Part shown: piece by piece, positions 22,249 through 32,022 of the stretch
Layout of the letters: each line of letters starts with the position of its first letter
Position numbering within the stretch: position 1 is the first letter of the stretch
Assembly (NCBI GenBank): GCA_032718475.1
Contig: JAUCBJ010007467.1
Coordinates: 1-36,541, forward strand
Origin: Nemertoderma westbladi
Taxonomy: Eukaryota; Xenacoelomorpha; Nemertodermatida; Nemertodermatidae
Direction: 5' to 3'
Length of the DNA stretch: 36,541 bases
The notes under the pieces: model-generated
Databases searched by the model: none
What the model saw: only the letters and a program-made list of their open reading frames with translations
Told to the model about the DNA's origin: nothing
Made by a program: the position numbers and the translations under genes

Positions 22249-22978
22249 AAAAATTATTGCACCAAGAGCATAAAAATACATATTAGATTTGTTAAGTTTA
22301 TACTGATATTATTCGGTCATAAAATCTTTAAAATCATAACAGTTATTAATTTAAGTCAAGTAAAGAATAAAAATATTTCAAATACTATTAAACAAATAAA
22401 ATTTGAAGCGATAATCTGACTTGTGTCTAATCATATTTTAACGTACGTTTATTTCAGTATTCAGTAATTAGTAGTTAAAAATAAGTAAGTTAAAAAGTTA
22501 AAATATTAAAATATTGAGGTGCTGATTGCTCAGAGCTCTTAATGGCACCAAGGACTGCAAAATACATATTAAAACTTACTTAAGAAATCATTAAAATTAT
22601 TGCACCGAGAACAGAAAATAGGGGATTTCCCTACATATTAAATTTGGCAAGTTTATACAGATATTATTCGGCTACTGTCACATTCGGCATATATATTACT
22701 AAAATCTTCAGAGTCATAAAAGTTATTAATTTAAGTCAACTAAAAAAAAAAGAAAAAAATAAGTATTTACAAATACTAGTAAACAAATAAAAATTGAAAA
22801 CAATAATCTGACTATCTTGTGTCTATTCATGTTAGACGTAAGTTTATTATTATTATTGAGTAATTAATAATTAAAATAAATATGAGGCCAGTGCCTCGTT
22901 TCCATGGAGGTCCATTCAAGTACTGTACGTAAGTTAAAAAGTTAAAAATATTGAAATGCTGATTGGTCAGAGCTCTCT
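22249..22978 (-). repeat. Tandem duplication of the 3' end of element B
   Basis: 22249-22541 and 22592-22978 are diverged copies. Both carry aaattattgcacc, ttaagtttatac/gcaagtttatac, agttattaatttaagtcaa, taatctgact..cttgtgtct and end at gctgattg.tcagagctct, which is the end of the ORF2 coding sequence. The copy next to ORF2 (22592-22978) also has inserted segments not in the other. Confidence 0.8.
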
Positions 22979-25242
22979 AGCTGCGTCAAATAATGCTCTT
23001 TCAGTTTGTGCTTAAAGGAAACAATGGATTCAGCAGTGGTTACAGACTCCGGCAGTTTATTCCACAGTCTAGGCCCTTCATAGCTTAGCGCAATTTGTCC
23101 ATGTACCGTGCGTTTATGAGGTAGAAGTGCGCGGTTTGAGGGTCTACGCATCCCAGGTCGACCTTCGTGAAACTCTACCAGTTCGCATAGATATGGAGGT
23201 GACGTACCGTGGGAAATACGGTACATGTGCGACAGAATTACTGACTGCACTCGCAGCCGTATTGGCAGCCAGTTTATGGCAATGAAGTGGGAGGAGTTGA
23301 TGTGGGATCGTGGACCCATTCCTAGGCAGTAACGAATGCACTTTCGCTGCAGCGCTTCTAATTGGTCACAGAGTTTTTTTGGGGCAGAGATAAACCATGT
23401 TGATGACGCGTAATCTAGGTGCGGCTGTATAAGACAGTTACATAGCATTCTCCGGAGTTCCCTGGATAATAAAGCCCCATTTCGGTGTAGGTATTTCAGA
23501 CGTGCGTTACCTTTCTTCAGGGTTTTTGTAGCCATTTCAACACCCGATAGTGTCGAATTAATCATTGAACCAAGATAAGTTACGCATTTCTTCGGTTTAA
23601 TATCAGTTCCCATACACGTTATCTGCAGCGTGGAATCAGGTAGTCGTTGTGTTGTACCAAGCAAGATACTTTCAGTTTTGTCAAGATTGATAGTTAGGCG
23701 GTTCTGTATGCACCACTCCATTACTCTATCCATAGTATTTTGCAGGGATTTTTGAATTACCTCAAGATTTTGATCACACTTAAGCAGGCCAAAATCATCA
23801 GCGAACTTTGGTGGCAGTATATCTTCTTTTCCATCAGTTATCATTTGTACTTGCGATACCTGCTCTAGGACCTGGTCAAAATCATTACTATTAACTAGGT
23901 ACAACCAGACACCTAGAATCGAACCTTGCGGTACACCATTGTCGATTGGTTTTACCTCAGACTTAGAACCATTTACTACAACATATTGTCTCCTGTTGGT
24001 CAAATATGATCTGAACCATTCCTGTGTCTTCTTAGTTGCACCTATAGCTTGTAGCTTTTGAACTAGAATGTCATGATTCACCGTATCAAATGCTTTTTTA
24101 AAGTCAATTAATATCATTCCTGTCATTTTACCCTGTTCCATCGCTACTCGTATGTAGTTGTCAACCAATAGCAGCGCTGTCTCTGTTGAATACCCATCGC
24201 GGAAGGCTGATTGATATTTGTTAAGGATGCCAGATTCAATTGAGTACATCTTAACCTGATTATAGACCGCACGCTCTACAACCTTTGATAGTATCGGGAG
24301 AAGAGATAAAGGTCTATAGTTTCCACGTTCTAGATTACGCCCTTTCTTGAAGGCAGCTGCCACTTTAGCGAGTTTGTAGATTTCTGGGAAGGTGGATGTT
24401 TCAATTGATTCATTCACAATATCAGTTAATGGCCCCACTATTGCTGATAATCCATCTTTGATAACTTTGACTGGTATACCATCCGAGCCGGTGGCCTTGG
24501 TTTCATCAAGGTCAGATATTATTTTAGCGATCTCAGCTTCATTTGTGGGAGATAGGTCCAGTCTGTTAGGGATAATCCCTTGTCGCCGATAATAATCAGT
24601 TGTTGCTACATGATCATACCGTCCTGATGGTTGAGGTAGTTTAGCTAATAATTCACCTGCTACACTCGTGAAGAAGTCATTTAGATGGTTACTAATGTCA
24701 ATGGGGTTATGGCAAATCTCTCCATTCATTTCCAGTGCTGTAGGTCCCTGTGATCCCTTTTTTTTCCCCATTTTTGTTGGCGGCCCAACTAGTTGCAGTG
24801 CCTTCCACAATTTCTTTGTGTCACATTTTGCATTATCTAGTGCTGTTCGTATGTAATTTCTTTTTTTAATCTTGATTAAGGCAGTAGTATTATTGCGTGC
24901 AGTTCTATAATCAATTTCTGCCCCTTCTGTTCGCTTAGTATGGATCTTTCGCGCAGCATTATTTCTATCGATTATAGATTGTATTACTTCACGATCGACC
25001 CATGGCTGTTTATGCGATTTTACTCGTGATTTACGAAGTGGCGCCACTTTGTCTAAGGCTTGTATTAAAACGGAAGATAAGTTTTCTGCTGCTGTGTTAA
25101 CATCTCCATCGTTATTTGTTGTTTTGGCAGTAATAAGCACTTGTAGTTCCTGGGCAAACACATCCTTTGAATACCGTGCATATGACCTACAGAGTATCTC
25201 CTTAGGTATTGCTTTTTCTGGCTTTGATCTTTTCCTAGTTAC
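22942..25242 (-). CDS. Reverse transcriptase of element B
   Basis: The frame is uninterrupted. Linker with KQPWVDREVI; FFTSVAGELL; KATGSDGIPVKVIKDG; RT motifs AAAFKKGRNLERGNYRPLSL (about residues 303-322), YQSAFRDGYSTETALL (351-366), motif A LIDFKKAFDTVNH (386-398), motif B NGVPQGSILG (443-452), motif C KFADD (487-491), LTINLDKTESILLG, and the C-terminal RKCIRYCLGMGPRSHI and GPRLWNKLPESV. All catalytic residues are present. The first eight residues of the apparent ORF (from an ATG near 25266) are encoded by the inserted element; native sequence starts at VTRKRS. Confidence 0.9.
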   Translation of the reverse strand, partial: VTRKRSKPEKAIPKEILCRSYARYSKDVFAQELQVLITAKTTNNDGDVNTAAENLSSVLIQALDKVAPLRKSRVKSHKQPWVDREVIQSIIDRNNAARKIHTKRTEGAEIDYRTARNNTTALIKIKKRNYIRTALDNAKCDTKKLWKALQLVGPPTKMGKKKGSQGPTALEMNGEICHNPIDISNHLNDFFTSVAGELLAKLPQPSGRYDHVATTDYYRRQGIIPNRLDLSPTNEAEIAKIISDLDETKATGSDGIPVKVIKDGLSAIVGPLTDIVNESIETSTFPEIYKLAKVAAAFKKGRNLERGNYRPLSLLPILSKVVERAVYNQVKMYSIESGILNKYQSAFRDGYSTETALLLVDNYIRVAMEQGKMTGMILIDFKKAFDTVNHDILVQKLQAIGATKKTQEWFRSYLTNRRQYVVVNGSKSEVKPIDNGVPQGSILGVWLYLVNSNDFDQVLEQVSQVQMITDGKEDILPPKFADDFGLLKCDQNLEVIQKSLQNTMDRVMEWCIQNRLTINLDKTESILLGTTQRLPDSTLQITCMGTDIKPKKCVTYLGSMINSTLSGVEMATKTLKKGNARLKYLHRNGALLSRELRRMLCNCLIQPHLDYASSTWFISAPKKLCDQLEALQRKCIRYCLGMGPRSHINSSHFIAINWLPIRLRVQSVILSHMYRISHGTSPPYLCELVEFHEGRPGMRRPSNRALLPHKRTVHGQIALSYEGPRLWNKLPESVTTAESIVSFKHKLKEHYLTQLESSDQSAFQYF

Positions 25243-25243
25243 A

Positions 25244-26309
25244 TATTGGTTCACGGTCCTTGACATAGGTGACCATTATTACCGTAATGTGTGTGTGTGT
25301 GTGTGTTAGTGTGTGTGTGTGTGTGTGTGTGTGTCCAGAGCGATATCTCAGTTATTTATTAATCAATCGAAACAAAATTTGGACAAAAGTTAGATATAGG
25401 GATGGCGAAGGCTCATACAAAAAATTGGGTGTCGAGATGGTATTTGTGCGATGTGAGCGCTATATTTGCGTGTTTTCGCATGGTTTAGGAAAAAGCTATC
25501 TTGTCATAGGGAACGCAATGAATGATTCTGATATTTGGCATGGAGGTACCTGAATTATTTGTAAATCGATTAACGGAGGCCGATTTTTAAATTTGGACCT
25601 ACATTATGACCTAATTGAAGATTTAATTAAGGTAATTAATTAGCACTGCTAGTACTGTCTGATTGTCTGCCTGTAGTAGGCATACCGGACCGGTACTACC
25701 TGACCACTGTAGGCCTATCTGCCTATCTTCATACTGTCATAGGTCAGTACAGCAGTAGGTCCTAGCCTAGCCCTAGCAGTAAATATAATATTTCGCCATG
25801 TTCGCAGGCGACTTCGCACTGACTACCAGTAGGCCTATGCAGCTATGCTATGAGATTAACCGTCCAGTCGTTCAGATGCATATGGTACCGGTACTGGAAC
25901 GGGTTACGGTTTAATCCTGCATTTGTCAATTACGACAATACCGGTACGACTTTGAGTACCGCTGTACCGGTACGCGGTAGCCTACCGTTACCGGTTGACC
26001 GGTAGGCGTAGGCGGTAGACCTACGGTGCGATGGTAGCCAGCCGGTAGGTGGTAGGCTTACCGTACCAGTATAAATGTTGGCGGATGGCGGGATGACGTC
26101 GTGTGGCGCGTAATTACTTACCGGTTGCCGGTAGACGCCTACCCAACTCGTAACTGGTGGTCGTGGTCGTGGTGGGATGAGCACAGGAGCATGAGGTCGC
26201 CTACGATGGGAACAAGTGAAAAGGAAACATAGGCCTACCCGAACGAAAACGTATTATTATTGTACTGATTAAGTAGGAGGACCGTGAACCTTCCAGGCTT
26301 GCCAGCTTG
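25244..26309. mobile_element. 1,066-bp insertion in element B with inverted termini
   Basis: A 4-bp taca occurs on both sides (25240-25243 and 26310-26313), and removing one copy with the insert rejoins HYIV to TRKRS in frame, matching HYMVFATRKRL of element A. A 13-bp inverted repeat (ggttcacggtcct at 25248-25260, complement at 26278-26290) lies close to both ends. The interior has a (TG)n microsatellite (about 25288-25334) and a segment dense in CCGGTA/TACCGG (25680-26190). No transposase is seen. It behaves like a non-autonomous DNA transposon; a TA or 4-bp duplication fits, but the superfamily is undecided. Confidence 0.6.
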
Positions 26310-27197
26310 TACAATGTAGTGGTCACTTAATCGCTCAATTATCACTCCATAGGACGATACCATATCAGTTCGGGAAACAAAGACATGATCTATAATAGTT
26401 GATGTCGCTGCTGTAACTCTTGTAGGTTCTGTTATCAATTGGGTGAGGCTTAATGCATTTGCACATCTGTAGAGTTTTTTGAGCTCCGGCTTTGGATCAG
26501 TAATACTAGAAATACTTTTGATAATCAATCCTGTTTTTTTATCTACAGCAGAGGTCATGTCCACGTTAGTGTCACCAACAATTATACATTCGTTATAAAT
26601 GACTTCCTGAATTGTACTTTCCAGACTTTCGAAAAAGGTATTGTCATATTCAGGTCTGTAAACCACGCCTATGAGGATAGGTTTGGTTGCAGTTAGACGT
26701 AGCTCACCAAACAACATTTCAGATGGGCATTGCATTGACCATTGCATCATAATATTGAATGTTAGTGTGTTTCGGATATATAGAGCTACACCCCCACCAT
26801 GCCGGTTCCTATCTCTGCGATATGAGGTGTAGTCAGGTATATAAATCTCATCATCGCAAATTGTTGCATCTAGCCACGTCTCAGTTATAGCCAGTATAGA
26901 TATTGTACCGCATTCAAGCATCAAGCGCATTTCAGTCATCTTCGGTAGCAAGCTGCAAATATTTATATGAGCTATGTGGATGCCACGGGATTCAAATGTT
27001 TTTAACCAAGGATAGTGCTCATTACTGGCAGTAATGCTTTCAGTTCCACTTTGTGAAGCAACCAGGTCTCCTGGAGGTTGCAATAGGGGGCTACTCAGGG
27101 CTGGTACCGGCATTGACAGCGTCGCTTTGATGGGTGTCCCAGGGCAGGTGACAGATACTGGTGGGTTCCCATATGGATGGGAACCATAGAGATACAT
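26310..27197 (-). CDS. APE-type endonuclease of element B
   Basis: Motifs in order on minus: GIHIAHINICSLLPKM, LAITETWLD, RNRHGGGVALYIR, GVVYRPEYD, IIVGDTNVDMT, STIIDHVFVS, ERLSDHYIV. These supply the Asn, Glu, Asp and His positions of the AP-endonuclease-like domain that nicks the target. The N-terminal 50 residues are Pro/Ser-rich and unrecognised. The frame runs past the insertion boundary for about 25 foreign residues. The start is truncated, with no ORF1 upstream. Confidence 0.85.
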
Positions 27198-27591
27198 ATA
27201 GATGCATATGGAAATGCTATTATTGAGTGTTATTTTTATGCATTATGATTATAATATTTAATATAACAGGTTATTTTATTTATTTCAACAAATCTGTAGG
27301 AATTGTTGTGGGTACCGGTATGTTGGTTATCTATTTCTATTTTCTATTTTTCGATAACAATTTTTCACACACAATGCATGCTATAGGAAGTAATGAGATA
27401 ATAATATTACCAGTTAAGCATTATGTGTGAATGGTGGCTGACACAGGAGATCCTATTATTTCAACCACCATACACAACATAAACACACTATTCTACAACT
27501 ACTATAACTATATAATTGTAATATATTAGGTAAATACAAATACTAAGAAATGTTACAGTTATTTGGACAATAAAACAAAATATAAGATTTA
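27198..27591. other. AT-rich spacer between elements B and D
   Basis: No gene is visible. It includes the 3' flank or 3' untranslated region of element D, whose exact end I cannot place. Confidence 0.4.
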
Positions 27592-29092
27592 TTAATTTGA
27601 ATTTAAAATGTAATTTTTCAACCTATTTTTAAAACTACCTATGCTATTTGACTGTCGCACTATAAGTGGTAAACTGTTCCATATTATTGGCGAAACGGAG
27701 TAAATAGATTGTTCACGAACTCTACTTGAATTACGAAATCGAAAGCAATTTTGAAATTGGGCGTTTCTGGTTTGATGATTATGTATAGATGAAACCGGTG
27801 TGAGGAGGGAAGGAAAAACACCACGGGGAAGTAAACCATTGACATACTTGTAGGAAATCAATGCAATTTGAAAGATAAAGATTTTACCTAATGATAATGG
27901 TTCAAATGAAGGCCGAGGGTGTGGCAGTGGATTAGTAAGTGGGTGATTGGATATGTCCAGGGTTGACTTTCCCCATACCGATGTACAATAAAACAAATAG
28001 GGATGGATTAGTGCATAATACAAATGTGATAATGCTTCAATAGATGCAAAAGATTTGATCCTATTGATAACACCTATGTTCTTACAAATTTTATTATTTA
28101 TTTTATAAAAGTGGTGTTTCCAATTTAATTTTTCATCAATTATTACTCCCAAAAATTTGGCATATTTGACCTGTTGTATTTGTACGTTATTAATAGATAA
28201 TGATTCACCTGGCGATATCGCTTTGTTACCTGGTTGGAAAAGAATGAAATTGGTTTTATCTAAATTTAAAGATAATCGATTTGCACAAAACCACTGATGA
28301 ATTTTTTCGAAAAGTATGAAATTTAATATACGGGATATATTGGTTAAGTCATTGCAATACAGCAAGAATAACAGAGGCCCTAATATAGATCCCTGCGGAA
28401 CACCATATTCTATGTTTACTAAATCAGATCTTTTGCCGTCAATGACAACGAACTGTTTTCGATTATGGTTAACAGTATCAAAGGCCTTAGAAAGGTCAAT
28501 TGATACTGCTAATGCTATATTTTTTTTATCAATATGTGAAGTAATTTTATCCAAAAGAGTTAGTAATGCTAATTCAGTAGATCTGTTCAACCGAAAACCA
28601 AATTGTGAGTGGGATAATATGTCTTGAAGTTCTAAGTATTCTAAAAGTTGATTTTGTACCACTTTCTCTAAAAGCTTTGAAAAAAATGGGAGAACTGAAA
28701 TTGGTCGATAGTTTATAGGGGAAGTGGCATCGTTAGCTTTAAATACTGGAATTACTTTGGCGATTTTGAGATCATCGGGAACTATTCCAGTGCGAAGGGA
28801 GGAGTTGATTATATAGGTAATGGGTTTGATTATAGCAGACAGGGTTGGCATAGCAACAGTGGCGTTGATGTCATCATGCCCAGGGCTAGTCTTGGCTTTC
28901 AAATTATTTGCAGTAAGTAAAATATCTGATATTGAGACTTCCTGAAATTCAATAAGACGATTAGGTTTAGAGGGTGAAGATAAATATTGTAAAGGGCATT
29001 GAGATACAGTTGGAATTTTTGATTCAAGATTTTTTCCAACATTGGCATAATAGTTATTAAATGCTGATGCTGTTGCCTTTATCCCTACACCA
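27592..29092 (-). pseudogene. 5'-truncated non-LTR reverse transcriptase (element D) lacking motif C
   Basis: The frame is open upstream of 28902 to about 29085 (AFNNYYANVGKNLESKIP, ISDILLTANNLKAKTSPGHDD). RT motifs follow: AKVIPVFK, NYRPISVLP, SQFGFRLNRSTELALL, motif A SIDLSKAFDTVNH, motif B EYGVPQGSILGPLLF, then RLSLNLDKTNFILF, GVIIDEKLNW, YCTSVWG and a C-terminal domain ending WNSLPLIVRQS. Two in-frame losses are apparent: FDTVNH runs straight into NRKQFVVIDG, and ILNFILF runs straight into EKIHQWF, removing the (Y/F)ADD catalytic motif. It belongs to another family than A/B/C. It starts beside a G10 tract (29093-29102). Confidence 0.85.
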
Positions 29093-29102
29093 GGGGGGGG
29101 GG

Positions 29103-29466
29103 AAACGCCGATGCTGGAGACGTGACTTTACAGACCACCGAGCCCCGGCCAGTCACCGGATATTGATTGTGGAGAAGGAATGATTTCTGAGATGCAGGGT
29201 TGCGGTTGAGAAAAAGCTGCATTAGTTGGATATACTCTTTAATGTAACTGAACTCTGTTGAACCTTGTCAACATCATTGAATTGAGAATAATTTTGGGCT
29301 TCCCCAAATCAATATACACCAAATATTCACAATAATTATACACGACAATATAAATCCCTACAGTATATTATTTAATTACCCACTGTTCGCTCAGATTTTA
29401 GCTTAACTAATGTTCTCCAGATTTTCCCTCGGTCCTAGTCTTGATGCCGTAGTGTCGGTGTCGGTC
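29103..29466. other. Spacer without a recognisable gene
   Basis: A GC-rich left end beside the G-tract turns into AT-rich sequence. Nothing is supported here. Confidence 0.4.
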
Positions 29467-30290
29467 GACCCTGTCGCGTGTCCGTTCCACCCCTCACGAA
29501 CCCCGAAGGGAACGATCATCGAGAACCAGCACGGCTTGGCTAAGGGTCGGTCCAGTCGGTAGACTCCGTCGCGTATCCGTACCACCCCTCTCGAACCCCG
29601 AAGGGATCGGTCATCGAGAACCAGTACGGCTTGGCTAGGAGTCTGTCGTGTCGGTGGACCCGTTCGCGTGTCCGTCCCACCCCTCACGAACCCCGAAGGG
29701 TTCGATCATCGAGAACCAGTACGGCTTGGCTAGGGGTCCGTCGGTTCATCGCAGAAACCCAACCACCTAGGCTTTCCGAGTCCCTTTCAGGCTCGTAGTC
29801 GCTTCGGCAGCCAAGAAACTGCTCCGAACAGTCGGTAGGCCAGTAGAGTCTAGTCCTTTGTCTTTCGACCCCGTCGCGTGTCCGTCCCACCCCTCACGAA
29901 CCCCGAAGGGAACGATCATCGAGAACCAGTACGGCTTGGCTAAGGGATCTGTCGTCAGTCCCGTCGCAAATCCCCGGTACAAGCAGTCAGCGTTCCGAGT
30001 TCTTTTCAGTCTCGTAATAACTGCCGTTGACCAGAGACCGCTAAGGGCAGTCCTCATCAAACCCTTCCTCCGTAAGTCGGTAGACCCTTTCGCGTGTCCG
30101 TCCCACCCCTCACGAACCCCGAAGGGAACGATCATCGAGAACCAGTACGGCTTGGCTAGGGGTCTGTCGTGTCGTTTCCCGTCGCAAATCCCTGACACAA
30201 GCAGTCAGCGTTCCGAGTTCTTTTCAGTCTCGTAATAACTGCTGTTGGCCAGGGACCGCTAAGGGCAGTCCTTGTCCTTTAGGCCTGGCG
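29467..30290. repeat. GC-rich tandem array: five ~85-bp cores inside a larger ~215-bp unit
   Basis: Cores start at 29467, 29562, 29657, 29867 and 30083 and share cacgaaccccgaaggg, atcatcgagaaccag and tacggcttggcta. The last two cores are each followed by a segment with the same 27 bp (29990-30016 and 30208-30234, containing ccgagttcttttcagtctcg), with a diverged copy near 29769. That exact 27-bp segment also occurs inside the RNase D-like ORF at 33131-33157. On minus the cores read LAKPYWFSMIVPFGVREGWD, but no complete protein is supported. Confidence 0.85.
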
Positions 30291-30750
30291 CGTTACCAAA
30301 TCCACCTCTACAGGCAGCAGGAAGTTGGCCAGGGCCTAATAGTAATCAGGCTAACCTGAATACTGCTTGAATTTTCCATCCCCCCCTGGCCCTTATAAAC
30401 ATGAAATTAGTCCCGTACCCTGTAAGTCGCCCCAAAGTTCGCCCATAAATCGCCCCCAGTTTATAGAATGTGCCCAAAACCCATGGTCCCGCACCCAGTA
30501 GTAATATCGGAATAATCATTTTAAATCAATACAAAAAATATTCAACTCGCGTTATGGAAAGTTGAAATACCGCGAACAGTCCCCCCCAATGACCTTCGTG
30601 AAGTCTGTCGGTAGATTGAGTTTGCGTAGGTCATTCCCAATATAAAGAACCCAAATTTAATATTGCATAGTTTTAATTAATTTGGCCTAGAGTTTATATA
30701 TATGTATAAAAATAAATGTTCGATAAATGTTCCTGGAATATCCCGATCCA
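30291..30750. other. Downstream flank of the zinc-knuckle ORF, no gene seen
   Basis: The sequence holds runs of C and no long ORF. It would contain the 3' untranslated region of the minus-strand gene at 30751. I did not find a clear polyadenylation signal. Confidence 0.4.
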
Positions 30751-32022
30751 CTATTTCTTTCTCTGATACGCCTTTCGTCTCTTCGCCCGTTGACTCTCAT
30801 CGATCGCTATAGCTGGTAGAGGAGCGTCAACATCCATCGTGAGTAACGCTTCGGCTTGTCTCCTGGCGGCTCTTCCTTTCGATGGCATCGGGAGCATATC
30901 GGTTCGTCGTTCCAACTCGGAGTTGCGAGCCTCGAGGAACCACTCTCCGTCGCCGAACTCCTCTTTATACGAGTATAAGCGTCTAATGACTTCAAATGGA
31001 CCGAATAATCCGGCGCTCAGTAGCAGATCCACGTAATGGAAAGGTAGCATGGCCAACGTGTGGAGGCGTTCCGGGAAGGAGAAATACCCGCACGCCATCT
31101 CCTGCGCGATATTCTGAGCGTTTCTCCGAACCTTGGTCTTTAAGTGGCTGTTTGCGTATGTTTCAAACATGACCATATTTCCCATAGCGGTTACGTCTTT
31201 GGTTGGACATTTGATATAGCAGCGGGGGCTAGAGGAATGTCCACGGAAACCGCACGTGGTGCAGAGGTTATATAGGGTCGGACAGACGGAAACGTCGTGG
31301 CCCGATGTCGCGCAGTATGGGCAGTAGAGTATCCCGATGAGCTGGAGGCACGAATCTGTAACCCGATTCCTTCTACCGCGTGGGCACTGCTCCGAACCGC
31401 AGTTACCGCAAACCTCCAATTGCATCTCTCGACCGGGGAATATCGGAATCGGGAGGCCGACGTAATATTCGAGTCGTCGGTCGCTCTTCGGAATATTCGC
31501 GGTGGCCGGTAGCCCGCGGAATGCTAGGCTTTTGCGTAGTAGGTTCTCGCTCCGATAACCTTCTTTGTGTCCCGTTGGTCTCAACTCGGACGACCGTTTC
31601 TGGCGGTGGATCCATTCAGTTTGCTCGGCGTACCAGCGGGTTAGTCGCATAGGGTCCTGAGGAACGGATGGTGTAGTAGCCACTGCTGGTCGGCGAAGAG
31701 GTGCCGGGGTTTTCGACGGAGGGATTCCGAGGAGATCGTCGGGAGTCGGCGCAGCGCTGGGGCCCTTCTCGACCAATATCGCTGAGCGGGTCTGTTGATT
31801 GCTGGTACTCGGAATCTCCGACGACCAGTCTTCGCCACCTGGGAAAGGATACGGGGATAACCTTTGGCACGTATCGCCGAAGTCATTTAACGCGAAGGTA
31901 GTAACCAACTCCCTCGCAGGGCTACCGAAGCCGAGTGGTGAGGAAACGCCCGCTTCCGTCGTTGGTTCGGCGGAGGCAACCCGTTTGGCGGCCGGTTGGT
32001 AAGCGGCCTCCAGCTCGAGTTG
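30751..32022 (-). CDS. Zinc-knuckle (CCHC) protein, second half of an interrupted frame
   Basis: The frame is open from directly after the TGA at 32023 to 30751. No ATG occurs for the first 125 or so codons; the first is at MRLTRW, so a free-standing protein would be about 299 residues. The N-terminal part is Pro/Ser/Thr-rich. Then comes a Cys-rich block: CGNC...C...C, a classic CX2CX4HX4C knuckle (CPYCATSGHDVSVC), and a CX2CX4HX5C variant (CTTCGFRGHSSSPRC). The C-terminus is basic (RAKRRKAYQRKK) and may be a nuclear-localisation signal. It resembles Gag-like nucleic-acid binding proteins, but I do not recognise a family. It is in frame with the RNase D-like ORF upstream and may be its C-terminal half. 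Confidence 0.6.
   Translation of the reverse strand, partial: QLELEAAYQPAAKRVASAEPTTEAGVSSPLGFGSPARELVTTFALNDFGDTCQRLSPYPFPGGEDWSSEIPSTSNQQTRSAILVEKGPSAAPTPDDLLGIPPSKTPAPLRRPAVATTPSVPQDPMRLTRWYAEQTEWIHRQKRSSELRPTGHKEGYRSENLLRKSLAFRGLPATANIPKSDRRLEYYVGLPIPIFPGREMQLEVCGNCGSEQCPRGRRNRVTDSCLQLIGILYCPYCATSGHDVSVCPTLYNLCTTCGFRGHSSSPRCYIKCPTKDVTAMGNMVMFETYANSHLKTKVRRNAQNIAQEMACGYFSFPERLHTLAMLPFHYVDLLLSAGLFGPFEVIRRLYSYKEEFGDGEWFLEARNSELERRTDMLPMPSKGRAARRQAEALLTMDVDAPLPAIAIDESQRAKRRKAYQRKK

Larger units (their letters stand above)
22091..27197 (-). mobile_element. CR1-like element B, same family as A, interrupted
   Basis: Order on minus: endonuclease (27197-26310), a 1,066-bp insertion (26309-25244), reverse transcriptase (25242-22942), a 3' untranslated region with an internal duplication, and an (AATC)n tail at 22123-22091. 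It is 5'-truncated near 27197, next to a 22-bp near-palindrome (27163-27184), so ORF1 and any repeat array are missing. Apart from the insertion the coding frame is intact. Confidence 0.8.

Noticed and set aside
29467-30290. tRNA-derived SINE origin for the GC-rich array
   Set aside because: On minus, a segment like tagccaagccgt resembles an A box, but the B-box candidate ggttcgtgagg matches only its first half and no cloverleaf can be drawn.
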